Below the pieces are notes generated by a model that worked only from the letters and a program-made list of their open reading frames with translations, searched no databases and had not been told where the DNA came from. A stretch of 64,000 nucleotides of DNA. Source: Mesorhizobium sp. NZP2077. Lineage in GTDB: Bacteria > Pseudomonadota > Alphaproteobacteria > Rhizobiales > Rhizobiaceae. This document shows positions 45,783-54,177 of the stretch, in pieces. The DNA is taken from assembly GCF_013170805.1 (NCBI RefSeq), contig NZ_CP051293.1:744001-808000 (forward strand), written 5' to 3'. Numbering within the stretch: the stretch's first letter is position 1; every line of letters starts with the position of its first letter. The translations under genes were made by a program, and so were the position numbers.

Positions 45783-45980
45783 ATGGCGCTCGAAGAACTC
45801 AAGGCCCGGATCAGCCTGCTGCTCGAAGAGATGGTCAACCAGCCGGAAGACCAGCACGAGATCCAGGAACAGCTGCGCGAAAAGCTGCAGGAAATGCGCG
45901 CCATGGGCCTGCCGTTGCCGGCGGATCTGGTCGCGCTGGAAAAACGCCTCGACGACGATTTTTACGCCGCCGGGACGTAG
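45783..45980 (+). CDS. Small coiled-coil protein downstream of hrcA, 65 aa
   Basis: A good ribosome site (GAGGAG) precedes the ATG, 23 bases after the hrcA stop, so it is co-transcribed. The sequence is acidic, leucine-heptad rich (LLLEEMVNQPEDQHEIQEQLREKLQEMRAMG) and predicted helical. I do not know a name for it. A chaperone-related or adaptor role is possible only by position. Confidence 0.7.
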   Translation: MALEELKARISLLLEEMVNQPEDQHEIQEQLREKLQEMRAMGLPLPADLVALEKRLDDDFYAAGT

Positions 45981-46073
45981 ACCGGAGCCCGGACTTTCGC
46001 CCCCAGCGCATCCGAGGCGGAACCCGGGGACAAACCGGCCGTTGGTTTCCTTCGCGATCCGATGGAGGACAAA

Positions 46074-47441
46074 ATGATCCGATTGGCCGGACTGGTGCTT
46101 CCCGCCCTCTTGCTCACAGGCGCGGCATTCGCAGAGCAGGCGGACCAGCCGGTGCTGAAGGGTGCGGCGGCCTTTGGCGACTGGCGCGCCGATAAGCCCG
46201 GCGTGCGCCGCCTGATCAAGCCGGAAGACCTGCCAAAGCCCTATGTCACCAAATCGGCGTCGAACAGCGCCGGCCTTGCCGACATGCCGACAGGCGCAAA
46301 ACCGCAATTGCCGCCGGGCTTCTCGGCCGAGCTGATCGCCTCGGGCATCGACAATCCGCGTGTCGTGCGCGTGGCACCCAATGGCGACCTGTTCGTCGCC
46401 GACAGCGAGGCCAACCAGATCCGCGTCTATCGTCTGGCGAAGGGCAGCGCCAAACCCGCCGAAGACGGCATTTTCGCCGGCAATCTCAACCAGCCCTATG
46501 GCATTGCCTTCTACCCGCCGGGTGACGACCCGCAATGGGTCTATGTCGCCAACAGCGACAGTATCGTGCGCTTTGCCTACCGCAAGGGCGACCTGAAGGC
46601 ATCGGGCGAGCCGGAAACCATCGTCGACAACATTCCCTCGAACCATCACTGGACGCGCGACATCGTTTTTTCGCCTGACGGCAAGACGCTCTATCTGTCG
46701 GTCGGCTCGGGTTCGAATGTCGCCGAGGATATGGGCAAGGCGCCGGATGGCGGCATCGACGCGTGGGTGAAGTCGAAGCCGCTGGGCGCCACCTGGGGCT
46801 CCGAGGACGGCCGCGCCGATGTGCTGGCCTTCGATTCCGACGGCAAGAACGGCCGCATCGTCGCCACCGGCCTGCGCAACTGTTCGGGCATGACCATCCA
46901 ACCGGCGACCGGCGCGCTGTGGTGCGTCGTCAACGAGCGCGACGCGCTCGGCGACAATGTGCCCACCGAATACGCCACCTCGGTCAAGGACGGCGCCTTC
47001 TATGGCTGGCCCTGGTACTATATCGGCAACCACGAGGATCCGCGCCACACGGGCGCGCGACCCGATCTCGCCGGCAAGGCAACCATTCCCGACGTGCTGA
47101 TGCAGGCGCATTCGGCGCCGCTCAACATCGCCTTCTACGACCGCAAGGACTTACCCGCCGACGCCGGTTTTCCCAGGGAATACAGGGGCGACGCCTTTGT
47201 CGCCCTACACGGTTCGTGGAATCGCGGCAACAGGACCGGCTACAAGGTCGTCCGCCTGCTGTTCAGGGATGGCAAGCCGACCGGCGAATACGAGGATTTC
47301 ATGACCGGCTTCGTCGTCTCCAACGGCGAGGTGTGGGGCCGGCCGGTGGGCGTGGCGGTGGCGGCCGATGGCGCGCTGATCATGACCGAGGACGGCAACG
47401 GCACCATCTGGCGCGTGACTTATGGTGGCGGGCGGTCCTGA
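46074..47441 (+). CDS. PQQ-type sugar dehydrogenase-like beta-propeller protein
   Basis: The 455-residue protein has a signal peptide (first 20 residues, cut after FA) and a six-blade beta-propeller resembling soluble glucose/sorbosone dehydrogenases: LASGIDNPRVVRVAPNGDLF, VADSEANQIRVYR, HWTRDIVFSPDGKTLYLSVGSGS, FVALHGSWNR and a late GRPVGVAVAADGALIMTED. PQQ-dependent oxidation of a sugar in the periplasm is likely. GGAGG five bases before 46074 decides that start over the ATG at 46062. Confidence 0.9.
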   Translation: MIRLAGLVLPALLLTGAAFAEQADQPVLKGAAAFGDWRADKPGVRRLIKPEDLPKPYVTKSASNSAGLADMPTGAKPQLPPGFSAELIASGIDNPRVVRVAPNGDLFVADSEANQIRVYRLAKGSAKPAEDGIFAGNLNQPYGIAFYPPGDDPQWVYVANSDSIVRFAYRKGDLKASGEPETIVDNIPSNHHWTRDIVFSPDGKTLYLSVGSGSNVAEDMGKAPDGGIDAWVKSKPLGATWGSEDGRADVLAFDSDGKNGRIVATGLRNCSGMTIQPATGALWCVVNERDALGDNVPTEYATSVKDGAFYGWPWYYIGNHEDPRHTGARPDLAGKATIPDVLMQAHSAPLNIAFYDRKDLPADAGFPREYRGDAFVALHGSWNRGNRTGYKVVRLLFRDGKPTGEYEDFMTGFVVSNGEVWGRPVGVAVAADGALIMTEDGNGTIWRVTYGGGRS

Positions 47442-47464
47442 GGAATCCTAGGTAGGGACGGCGC

Positions 47465-47622
47465 AGGCCCCCTCACCCGGATTGCCAAAACCGAATTGCA
47501 AAGGGCAATTGGGGGCAATCCGACCTCTCCCCGGCGGGGAGAGGAGCCTGCCGGCGCTGGCGCCTTCTCTCTTCTCCCCCTCGGGGAGAAGGTGGCCGCG
47601 TAGCGGCCGGATGAGGGGGCCT
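47465..47622. repeat. Large intergenic palindrome (AGGCCCCCTCA...TGAGGGGGCCT)
   Basis: Arms AGGCCCCCTCACCCGG and CCGGATGAGGGGGCCT enclose two strong GC hairpins (CTCCCCGGCGGGGAG and CTCCCCCTCGGGGAG). It fills most of the gap between the dehydrogenase and lysE-like genes. Related palindromes lie at 10544 and 58360. Confidence 0.75.
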
Positions 47623-47728
47623 CGTAAGGCGAAGGCCGAGATAGCTGGTGCAATGGATTCCGCCCGCCAGGGAATTCAATCCTGGCCCGTTCCATGCGAA
47701 AAGGCCGCCTGACCCAGGACCATTCGCC

Positions 47729-48346
47729 ATGACCCTCACCGGCTTCCTCGCCTACAGTGCCGCCCTCGGCATCGCAGCCGCCATTCCGGGCCCCGGCGTC
47801 ACCGCGCTTGTCGCGCGGGCGCTCGGCTCCGGCTTTCGTTCGTCGCTGGCCATGTCCTTTGGCCTGATGCTGGGCGACCTCACCTATCTGACCGCCGTCG
47901 TGCTCGGCCTCGCCTTCGTCGCGCAGACCTTCGGCATGGTGTTCCTCGCCATCAAATGGCTGGGTGTCGCCTATCTCGCATTTCTGGGCTGGCGCTTCTG
48001 GACTGCGGGCATCACGCCCGAAACCGTCGAAGCGAAAAAAGGCAAAGGCGGACTGGTTTCGAGCTTCATCGCCGGCCTCACCGTCACGCTCGGCAATCCG
48101 AAGACGATGATCTTCTATCTGGCGATAACGCCGACCATCGTCGACCTGAAGACGATCACGCTGGCCGACTACGGCATTCTCGTCGCACTGACGATCGTCG
48201 TCCTGTTCGTCGTGCTGGTTCCCTATCTGGCGCTGGCGGCCAAGGCGCGCTGGTTCCTGAAATCGCCGCGTGCGCTGAAAGTGCTGAACCGCACCGCCGC
48301 CGGCTTCATGGTAGGAGCAGCGGCAGCGATCGCGGCCCGCCAGTAG
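47729..48346 (+). CDS. LysE/RhtB family amino acid exporter
   Basis: The 205-residue product has about six membrane helices and the family start: AAIPGPGVTALVARALGSGFR, then GLMLGDLTYLTAVVLGL and LTVTLGNPKTMIFYLA. These proteins export amino acids such as lysine, threonine or homoserine lactones. The cargo cannot be predicted. I use the ATG at 47729; codons upstream are in repeat sequence. Confidence 0.93.
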   Translation: MTLTGFLAYSAALGIAAAIPGPGVTALVARALGSGFRSSLAMSFGLMLGDLTYLTAVVLGLAFVAQTFGMVFLAIKWLGVAYLAFLGWRFWTAGITPETVEAKKGKGGLVSSFIAGLTVTLGNPKTMIFYLAITPTIVDLKTITLADYGILVALTIVVLFVVLVPYLALAAKARWFLKSPRALKVLNRTAAGFMVGAAAAIAARQ

Positions 48347-48497
48347 CACCCTTTCCGCCAAAACATTCCGGGGGCAGGCCTCCCCGCGAAATGCTTTTCC
48401 GGGACAGGGGCGTTTTAGACACAGGCCCCACTCGGATATTTCCGGCCGACAGCTTATGTTGCGCGGCTGAAAGCCTTATCTTGCCGGTTGCAACGCT

Positions 48498-48531
48498 ACT
48501 TGCCTGAAATTCTCCACTTGCCTGAAATTCT
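48498..48531 (+). repeat. 16-bp direct repeat in the cysK leader
   Basis: ACTTGCCTGAAATTCT occurs twice, 18 bases apart (48498-48513 and 48516-48531), ending at the GGGAG ribosome site of cysK. This may be a slippage duplication or a binding site. Confidence 0.6.
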
Positions 48532-48544
48532 GGGAGCGAAACCA

Positions 48545-49525
48545 ATGAACAAGCCCGTCACCTCCGCCCGCATCCCCGGCCGCGGCCGCATCTACAGTTC
48601 CATCACCGACACGATCGGCGACACGCCCCTGGTACGGCTCGACAAGTTCGCCAAGGAGAAGGGCATCGTCGCCAATCTCGTTGCCAAGCTCGAATTCTTC
48701 AACCCGATCGCCTCGGTCAAGGACCGCATCGGCGTGGCGATGATCGAGGCGCTGGAGGCGGCCGGCAAGATTTCGCCCGGCAAGACGACGCTGGTCGAAC
48801 CGACCTCCGGCAATACCGGCATCGCGCTCGCCTTCGCCGCCGCCGCCAAGGGCTACAAGCTGATCTTGACCATGCCGGAGACGATGTCGGTCGAGCGCAG
48901 AAAAATGCTGGCGCTGCTCGGCGCCGAACTGGTGCTGACCGAAGGCCCGAAAGGCATGAAGGGCGCCATCGCCAAAGCCGACGAACTGGCCGCGACGATC
49001 CCCAACGCCATCATCCCGCAGCAATTCGAAAACCCCGCCAATCCGGAAATCCACCGCACGACGACAGCCGAGGAGATCTGGAATGACACGCAGGGCGAGG
49101 TCGACATCTTCGTCGCCGGCATCGGCACCGGCGGCACCATCACCGGCGTCGGCCAGGTGCTGAAGAAGCGCAAGCCCTCGGTGCAGATCGTCGCCGTCGA
49201 GCCCGAGGCTTCGCCGGTGCTGTCGGGCGGCCAGCCTGGCCCGCACAAGATTCAGGGCATCGGCGCCGGCTTCGCTCCAAAGATCCTCGACACCACGGTC
49301 TATGACGAGATCGTCAAGGTCTCGAACGAGGATTCGGTCGCCAACGCCCGCCTTGTCGCCCGCCTCGAAGGCGTGCCGGTCGGCATTTCGTCGGGTGCCG
49401 CCCTGCAGGCGGCGATCGTCGTCGGCTCGCGGCCGGAGAACAAGGGCAAGACCCTGGTGGTGATCATCCCATCCTTCGCCGAGCGCTATCTGTCGACGAT
49501 CCTGTTCGAAGGGTTGGGGGCGTAG
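48545..49525 (+). CDS. cysK: Cysteine synthase A
   Basis: The 326-residue O-acetylserine sulfhydrylase makes cysteine from O-acetylserine and sulfide. The PLP lysine is K59 in [26 protein letters not shown] (phosphate loop) and GISSGAAL (late serine) complete the PLP site. It is the standard length, in contrast to the longer homologue at 18580. GGGAG upstream supports the ATG at 48545. Confidence 0.96.
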   Translation: MNKPVTSARIPGRGRIYSSITDTIGDTPLVRLDKFAKEKGIVANLVAKLEFFNPIASVKDRIGVAMIEALEAAGKISPGKTTLVEPTSGNTGIALAFAAAAKGYKLILTMPETMSVERRKMLALLGAELVLTEGPKGMKGAIAKADELAATIPNAIIPQQFENPANPEIHRTTTAEEIWNDTQGEVDIFVAGIGTGGTITGVGQVLKKRKPSVQIVAVEPEASPVLSGGQPGPHKIQGIGAGFAPKILDTTVYDEIVKVSNEDSVANARLVARLEGVPVGISSGAALQAAIVVGSRPENKGKTLVVIIPSFAERYLSTILFEGLGA

Positions 49526-49662
49526 TTCCACAGCCTCGACGGACTGCGGCATTTGCTGGCCCGCTGAAAAACCGCTGGTGGCGACCACCGGCGGCTTGAG
49601 TAGCACCTTGCTTCCGGTTCATATCGCAACCGGCCCGCTTTGCGTGGGCCGGGGAGGATTTC

Positions 49663-50289
49663 ATGTACAAGCTCTACACCCGCCCGGGTAGCGGCGGCTT
49701 CGTCGTCGAGGCGGCACTCGCCTTGGCCAACGCACCATTCGAGCAGATCGACGTGCCGAAGTCCGACCAGCCCGACCCGGCCTTCCTCGAGATCAGCCCG
49801 CTGAACCAGGTGCCGGTGCTGACCTTGCCGGACGGAAGTTCGATGACCGAATCGGCGGCGATCTGCATCCTGCTTGCCGAACGCCATCCCGAGGCCGGCC
49901 TGGCACCGGCGGTCGACGCGCCCGCCCGCGCCGATTTCCTGCGCTGGATGGCCTTCATGTCGTCGGTGCTCTATCCGGCGATGCTGCGGCTCTACTACGC
50001 CCATCGCTACACGGCCGACGCCGACGGTACGAAAGCCGTCAAGCAGGCGGCGATCGTCGAAATGGACCGCGGCTTCGCCGTTCTCGATACCGCTCTGCAA
50101 GGCCGTGACTGGCTGGTCGGCGAGACCATGTCGCTGGCCGACATCTATCTCGTCATGCTCGTGGCCTGGCATCCCGACATCGAAACCGCGCGGACGACAT
50201 GGCCGAACATTGAACGGCTCTGGGCCAGGCTGCGCGAGCATCCGCTGCTGAAGACGCTCAACATTTCGCACGAGATGTGGCCGGGCTGA
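49663..50289 (+). CDS. Glutathione S-transferase family protein
   Basis: The 208-residue protein begins YKLYTRPGSGGFVVEAAL, a thioredoxin-like fold with a serine-type active site. NQVPVLTLPDGSSMTESAAICILLAERHP carries the cis-Pro and the glutathione-binding ES pair. The helical half includes LVGETMSLADIYLVMLVAW. Substrate unknown. It is monocistronic, with the ECF sigma gene convergent 3 bp away. Confidence 0.93.
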   Translation: MYKLYTRPGSGGFVVEAALALANAPFEQIDVPKSDQPDPAFLEISPLNQVPVLTLPDGSSMTESAAICILLAERHPEAGLAPAVDAPARADFLRWMAFMSSVLYPAMLRLYYAHRYTADADGTKAVKQAAIVEMDRGFAVLDTALQGRDWLVGETMSLADIYLVMLVAWHPDIETARTTWPNIERLWARLREHPLLKTLNISHEMWPG

Positions 50290-50292
50290 AGG

Positions 50293-51540
50293 TCAATTTA
50301 GCAGCGCGGCCCTTTTACCCTGCAGGAACCGGCGCACCGCCGGATCGCGCTCGAGGCCGATCGCGCGGTCATAGGCCTCGCTTGCCTGCGGCACCTGACC
50401 AAGCCTGGCCAGGAGACCGGCCCGCGCCGCCCAATAGGGCTGATACTCATTGAGCCGCTTGTCGTCGCCCAGCACGTAAAGCGCTGCCAGCCCCGCCATG
50501 GCGCCCTCCGTCTCGGCGAGTGCGACCGCGCGGTTGATCGCCACCACCGGCGATCCAACGATCGAAAACAGCGCGTCGTAGAGCGCGCGGATCGCCGGCC
50601 AGTCGGTGTGGCCGGTCAGCCGCCGCGCCGCATGCGCCGACTGGACGGCCGCCTCGAGCTGGTAGCGGCCGACGACGCCGCTCACCGCGGCATGGGAAAG
50701 CAGCGCCTCCGCCTCATCGATGAGAGCGCGATCCCATAGATCGCAATCCTGTTCGGCCAGCGGCACGAAGTCGCCTTCGGCACTGCGCCGGGCGGCGCGA
50801 CGCGCCTCGGCAAACAGCATCAGCGCCAGCAGGCCAAGCGCTTCCGGCTCTTCAGGCATCAGCGTCGCCACCAGGCGGCCAAGCCAGATGCCTTCGGTCG
50901 CAAGGTTGCGCGCCCTAGTCTCCGTGCCGGCCGGATCCGACCAGCCTTCGGCGAATGCGGCGTAGATCGCCTCCAGCACGGCATCGAGCCGTTCGCCGAG
51001 TTCGGCCCGCTCCGGCACACGGAACGGAATGCCGGTTTCGCGGAGCCGCGTCTTGGCGCGCACCAGGCGCTGGCTCATCGTTGCCGGCGATACCAGGAAG
51101 GCGGAAGCGATCGTCGCGGCATCGAAGCCAAGGATGGTCTGCAGGATCAGCGGCGCCCGCACACCCGGCTCGATCGCCGGATGCGCGCAGGCAAACATCA
51201 GCCGCAGCCGCTCGTCGGGCAGGTCTTCGTCGGTCATGCGCGCCTCCATCTCTTCGGCGACCAGCTGGAGATGCTCGCGGGCAGCCTCCCGGGTGAGCCG
51301 CCGCCGCACCGCATCGACGCGGCGGCGCCGTGCCACGGCCAGCAGCCAGGCTTCCGGCTTTTCGGGCACGCCTGACTTCGGCCAGCGTTCGAGCGCGGCG
51401 GCAAAGGCATCGGCCAGCGCGTCCTCGGCGGCAGCCACATCGCGCGTGCGCGCGGCGAGCCATGCGACCAGCTTGCCATAGCTCTGCCGGGCGGCGGCCT
51501 CCGCGGCCGCCCGGGCGATCTCCGGGCGACTGTCCATCAT
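50293..51540 (-). CDS. ECF sigma factor, YCII-associated (ECF42-like)
   Basis: About 415 residues: sigma region 2 (KLVAWLAARTRDVAAAEDALADAF, WLLAVARRRRVDAVRRR), a region 4-like helix-turn-helix (FDAATIASAFLVSPATMSQRLVRAK) and a long C-terminal helical domain as in ECF42-type sigma factors. These are known to pair with YCII/DGPF genes, as here (43 bp upstream). The start is uncertain: the codons upstream of 51540 lie in an 18-bp tandem repeat, so GTG 51543, ATG 51540 or ATG 51537 are all possible. Confidence 0.9.
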   Translation of the reverse strand: MMDSRPEIARAAAEAAARQSYGKLVAWLAARTRDVAAAEDALADAFAAALERWPKSGVPEKPEAWLLAVARRRRVDAVRRRLTREAAREHLQLVAEEMEARMTDEDLPDERLRLMFACAHPAIEPGVRAPLILQTILGFDAATIASAFLVSPATMSQRLVRAKTRLRETGIPFRVPERAELGERLDAVLEAIYAAFAEGWSDPAGTETRARNLATEGIWLGRLVATLMPEEPEALGLLALMLFAEARRAARRSAEGDFVPLAEQDCDLWDRALIDEAEALLSHAAVSGVVGRYQLEAAVQSAHAARRLTGHTDWPAIRALYDALFSIVGSPVVAINRAVALAETEGAMAGLAALYVLGDDKRLNEYQPYWAARAGLLARLGQVPQASEAYDRAIGLERDPAVRRFLQGKRAALLN

Positions 51541-51548
51541 CACATTGT

Positions 51549-51600
51549 TATTTCTGGGCACATCGTCATTTCTGGGCACGTCCTCATTTCTTGGGCATGT
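51549..51600. repeat. Three 18-bp repeats between YCII and the sigma factor gene
   Basis: ATTTCTGGGCAC recurs at 51550, 51568 and (with one inserted T, ATTTCTTGGGCAT) at 51586. The third copy is the last codons and stop of the YCII gene, so the array grew by copying the gene end into the intercistronic gap. Confidence 0.8.
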
Positions 51601-51952
51601 AGTCGGCCATTTCCCAGATCGGCCGCAACTCAACCGTGCCGGTGCTGGCCGCCGGGCAGCGTGCCGCCCATTCGATGGCGGTGTCGATGTCGGCCGCCTC
51701 GATCATGTAGAAGCCGGCAAGCTGCTCCTTGGTGTCGGCATAGGGGCCGTCAATCACGTTGGTCTTGCCATCGGTTATCCGCACCGAGGTGGTCGCCTGG
51801 CTGGGGCGCAGCCGTTCGCCGGCGAGCCATGCGCCGGATTTCTTCAACGCTTCGGTATAAGCGCCATAGGCCGCGCTCATCTGCTGGGCCTTTTCGATCG
51901 GCGTGTTCGCCAGAGCGGCTTCGTCGCCGTTGATCAAAATCATGTATCGCAT
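51584..51952 (-). CDS. YCII/DGPF-domain protein
   Basis: The 122-residue protein has the family motif DGPYADTKEQLAGFYMIEA and the start MRYMILINGDE. Such ferredoxin-like-fold proteins are regularly adjacent to ECF42-type sigma factors and are thought to be part of their output or sensing; the chemistry is unknown. I start it at 51952; the frame upstream is unrelated. Confidence 0.92.
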   Translation of the reverse strand: MRYMILINGDEAALANTPIEKAQQMSAAYGAYTEALKKSGAWLAGERLRPSQATTSVRITDGKTNVIDGPYADTKEQLAGFYMIEAADIDTAIEWAARCPAASTGTVELRPIWEMADYMPKK

Positions 51953-52133
51953 GGGTCTTCTCCCGTGGTTTCGAAGGCCGCGTCCTTGCGGGGCCAGACG
52001 TATGTCGCGCGGTGACCACCGATTTCGACAGGGCGCAGGAAAAAACTTTCGGCCCTGATCGGGCACGGCGCAAGCCTTCGCACCTTCGTTGTACCGAGGC
52101 GGAGCAGCCGCGAAGCGTCGTCGCGACGAGACT

Positions 52134-52520
52134 TCAGCCAATCAAGCGTCCACGCAGCTCGGCCGACGGAATGTCACAACTGTCTTTTCGGCCGAACAGG
52201 GCGTAGCGATTTTTGGCGATGCGCTCGTAAAGCCCGTCGCGCAACGGGCGCGGCAGCAGCAACAGCGCTTTCGCCGCGCGCCACGGCCAGCCGAGTTCCG
52301 ACATGACGGCGACGAAACTGTCGAGGTGGGTGAAGGCGGCGCCATCGACAAGGACGAGATTGGTTTCGTAACTGTCCGTCCGCAGCCCATGTTGCCGGAA
52401 CAGCGCCTCCCCAAGGGGCGATTGCGCGGTAGTGAAGCAAAAGCGGTTTTTGCGGTCGAGCCTGACCACCATGCGCACGACGCCGGAGCACAGCACGCAG
52501 ATGCCGTCGAAGACGATCAG
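52134..52520 (-). CDS. DCC (DUF393) family thiol-disulfide oxidoreductase-like protein
   Basis: The translation contains FDGICVLCSGVVRMVVRLD, the DxxCxxC signature of the DCC family, then FTTAQSPLGEALF, VLVDGAAFTHLDSF and a C-terminal YERIAKNRYALFG typical of it. The frame is open up to a stop at 52533-52535. No ATG, GTG or TTG precedes the motif; only CTG (52520) is available, and GTG 52499 would cut the first cysteine off. The gene may use an unusual start or be slightly damaged at its 5' end. Confidence 0.7.
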   Translation of the reverse strand: MIVFDGICVLCSGVVRMVVRLDRKNRFCFTTAQSPLGEALFRQHGLRTDSYETNLVLVDGAAFTHLDSFVAVMSELGWPWRAAKALLLLPRPLRDGLYERIAKNRYALFGRKDSCDIPSAELRGRLIG

Positions 52521-52776
52521 CGGATGGCTGGCTCAGCGGGAGGACTGGACTTGGCCAGATTGGACTGAGACAGACTTGACTGGGGAAGGTCGGTCACGCG
52601 GGCCTCGGCTGCTCGTGTCCTGGGACACTAGGCCAGCCGGAGGCGGGATCAAAGACGTGGCGATGTCGCACGACGCCTGTCGCTCAGAGCCGGGCGCTCG
52701 GAACGATAGGTGGTGGCGCGGGTATCGGCACCCGGCCTGCAGATACGGCTGTTGTGGCGGCTCTCGAAGGTCATGA

Positions 52777-52917
52777 TCAATGCGCACCCAGCGACGTGCC
52801 GCGACGGGCGCAAGCCGGACCGGGGCCGCGCATATAATAGCGCTCGGGCCGATAGGTCGGCGCGACGAATTCGCGGATGGCGGCGGCATAGCCGATGAGG
52901 TGCGTAAGGAAGTTCAT
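52777..52917 (-). CDS. Short hypothetical protein, 46 aa
   Basis: From the ATG at 52917 (AGGG a few bases upstream) the frame encodes a short basic product with NFLTHLIGYAAAIREFVAP and YYMRGPGPACARR. The non-random look (aromatic- and glycine-rich stretch) suggests a real small gene, but I know no family and it is too short to be certain. Confidence 0.35.
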   Translation of the reverse strand: MNFLTHLIGYAAAIREFVAPTYRPERYYMRGPGPACARRGTSLGAH

Positions 52918-53295
52918 TTACCCTGTCCCTGTACCGATTTTCGGATGTCCCTTCCGATTGACGGACATCATAGCGCCGAGGCGTGAATAGTCGGTGAACA
53001 CGATGTTAATATCTGGTCGAAAACCCGTTGCTTCGTGGCCGGAATGCGGCTGATTCGGGGTCTTTCAGTGCTCCTTGTCGCCATTCCGCCCAGTGTGACT
53101 TTTGCATCACATGTGTTTCGTTTGAATGTCGCCTGCGCGCGGTTCTGTTTCAATTTCTCCAGCGCTCGTGAAATTTTCGTTCTGGCGACCACAATGGCTC
53201 AGGTGCGCTTCGGCATGGCTGATGTCACGCGCCGGCGGAACTGTAGCGGGCGCTGGCCGTTCTCACCTTCATCTGATTGCTGAAGGAAAATTGCC
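52918..53295. other. Gene-free gap upstream of ku
   Basis: Nothing supportable is encoded. The segment 52960-53170 is less GC-rich than its surroundings and may hold the ku-ligD promoter. AAGGAAAA just before 53296 is the probable ku ribosome site. Confidence 0.4.
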
Positions 53296-54165
53296 ATGGC
53301 GCCACGCCCAGCCTGGAAGGGTTATTTGAAGCTGTCGCTGGTCACCTGCGCGGTCGAGTTGACCAACGTCGTCACCCATACCGAAAAGGTCTCGTTCCGG
53401 GTGCTGAACCGCAAGACCGGCAATACGGTGAAGCGCATCTATGTCGATGCGCAAACCGGCAAGCCGCTCGGCGATGGCGACGAGATCAAGGGCTATGAGT
53501 TGGACGATGGCGATTTCGTCCATGTCGATGAGGACGAGATCGAGGCGGTGCAGATCGAGTCCTTGCACACGATGGCGCTTGACGGCTTCGTCGACAAAGC
53601 CTCGATCCAGCATATCTATCTCGACACGCCCTATTATGTCGCGCCGGCCGACAAGGTCTCGGAGGAGGCGTTTGCCGTCATCCGCGACGCCATGGCCGGC
53701 AAGAAGATGGCCGGGCTGGCCCGCATCGTGCTTTACAGCCGGGAGCGGCCCGTGGTGATCGAGCCGCTCGGCAAGGGCATGGTGCTCACGACGTTGCGCT
53801 ATGACAATACGGTGCGTCAGCCGGACAGCGTGTTCGGCGAGATCAAGGCGGTGCAGACCGACCAGGAAATGACCGAGCTGGCCGAACTCATCATCGACAA
53901 GAAGAAAGCAAAATTCGATCCGTCGAAATTCGACGACAAATATGAGGATGCGCTGCTCGAACTGATCCGCGCCAAGAAGGCCGGGCACGAGGCGCCGAAG
54001 GCGAAAGCCGCACCCAAACCCTCCAACGTCGTCGACCTGTTCGACGCGCTGAAGAAGAGCCTGTCGGACTCCGGGTCATCGAAAACATCTTCGCCGGCGA
54101 AAGCCAAACCGACGGCCAAGCGCGCCAAGGCGAAAGCCGCCGCGCCCAAGCGCAAATCGGCCTGA
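53296..54165 (+). CDS. ku: Ku protein, non-homologous end joining
   Basis: The 289-residue Ku homodimer binds DNA double-strand ends and recruits LigD. The core beta-barrel starts PAWKGYLKLSLVTCAVELTN and includes HVDEDEIEAV and YYVAPADK. The C-terminus is a lysine/alanine-rich tail (KAKPTAKRAKAKAAAPKRK), as in many bacterial Ku proteins, useful for DNA contact. ligD starts 12 bases after the stop, so they form one operon. Confidence 0.97.
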   Translation: MAPRPAWKGYLKLSLVTCAVELTNVVTHTEKVSFRVLNRKTGNTVKRIYVDAQTGKPLGDGDEIKGYELDDGDFVHVDEDEIEAVQIESLHTMALDGFVDKASIQHIYLDTPYYVAPADKVSEEAFAVIRDAMAGKKMAGLARIVLYSRERPVVIEPLGKGMVLTTLRYDNTVRQPDSVFGEIKAVQTDQEMTELAELIIDKKKAKFDPSKFDDKYEDALLELIRAKKAGHEAPKAKAAPKPSNVVDLFDALKKSLSDSGSSKTSSPAKAKPTAKRAKAKAAAPKRKSA

Positions 54166-54177
54166 GGACACCAAGCC

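Noticed and set aside
53035..53283. Open frame of 82 codons upstream of ku
   Set aside because: GTG start without ribosome site, no motif, mixed composition; it lies in the probable ku promoter region.
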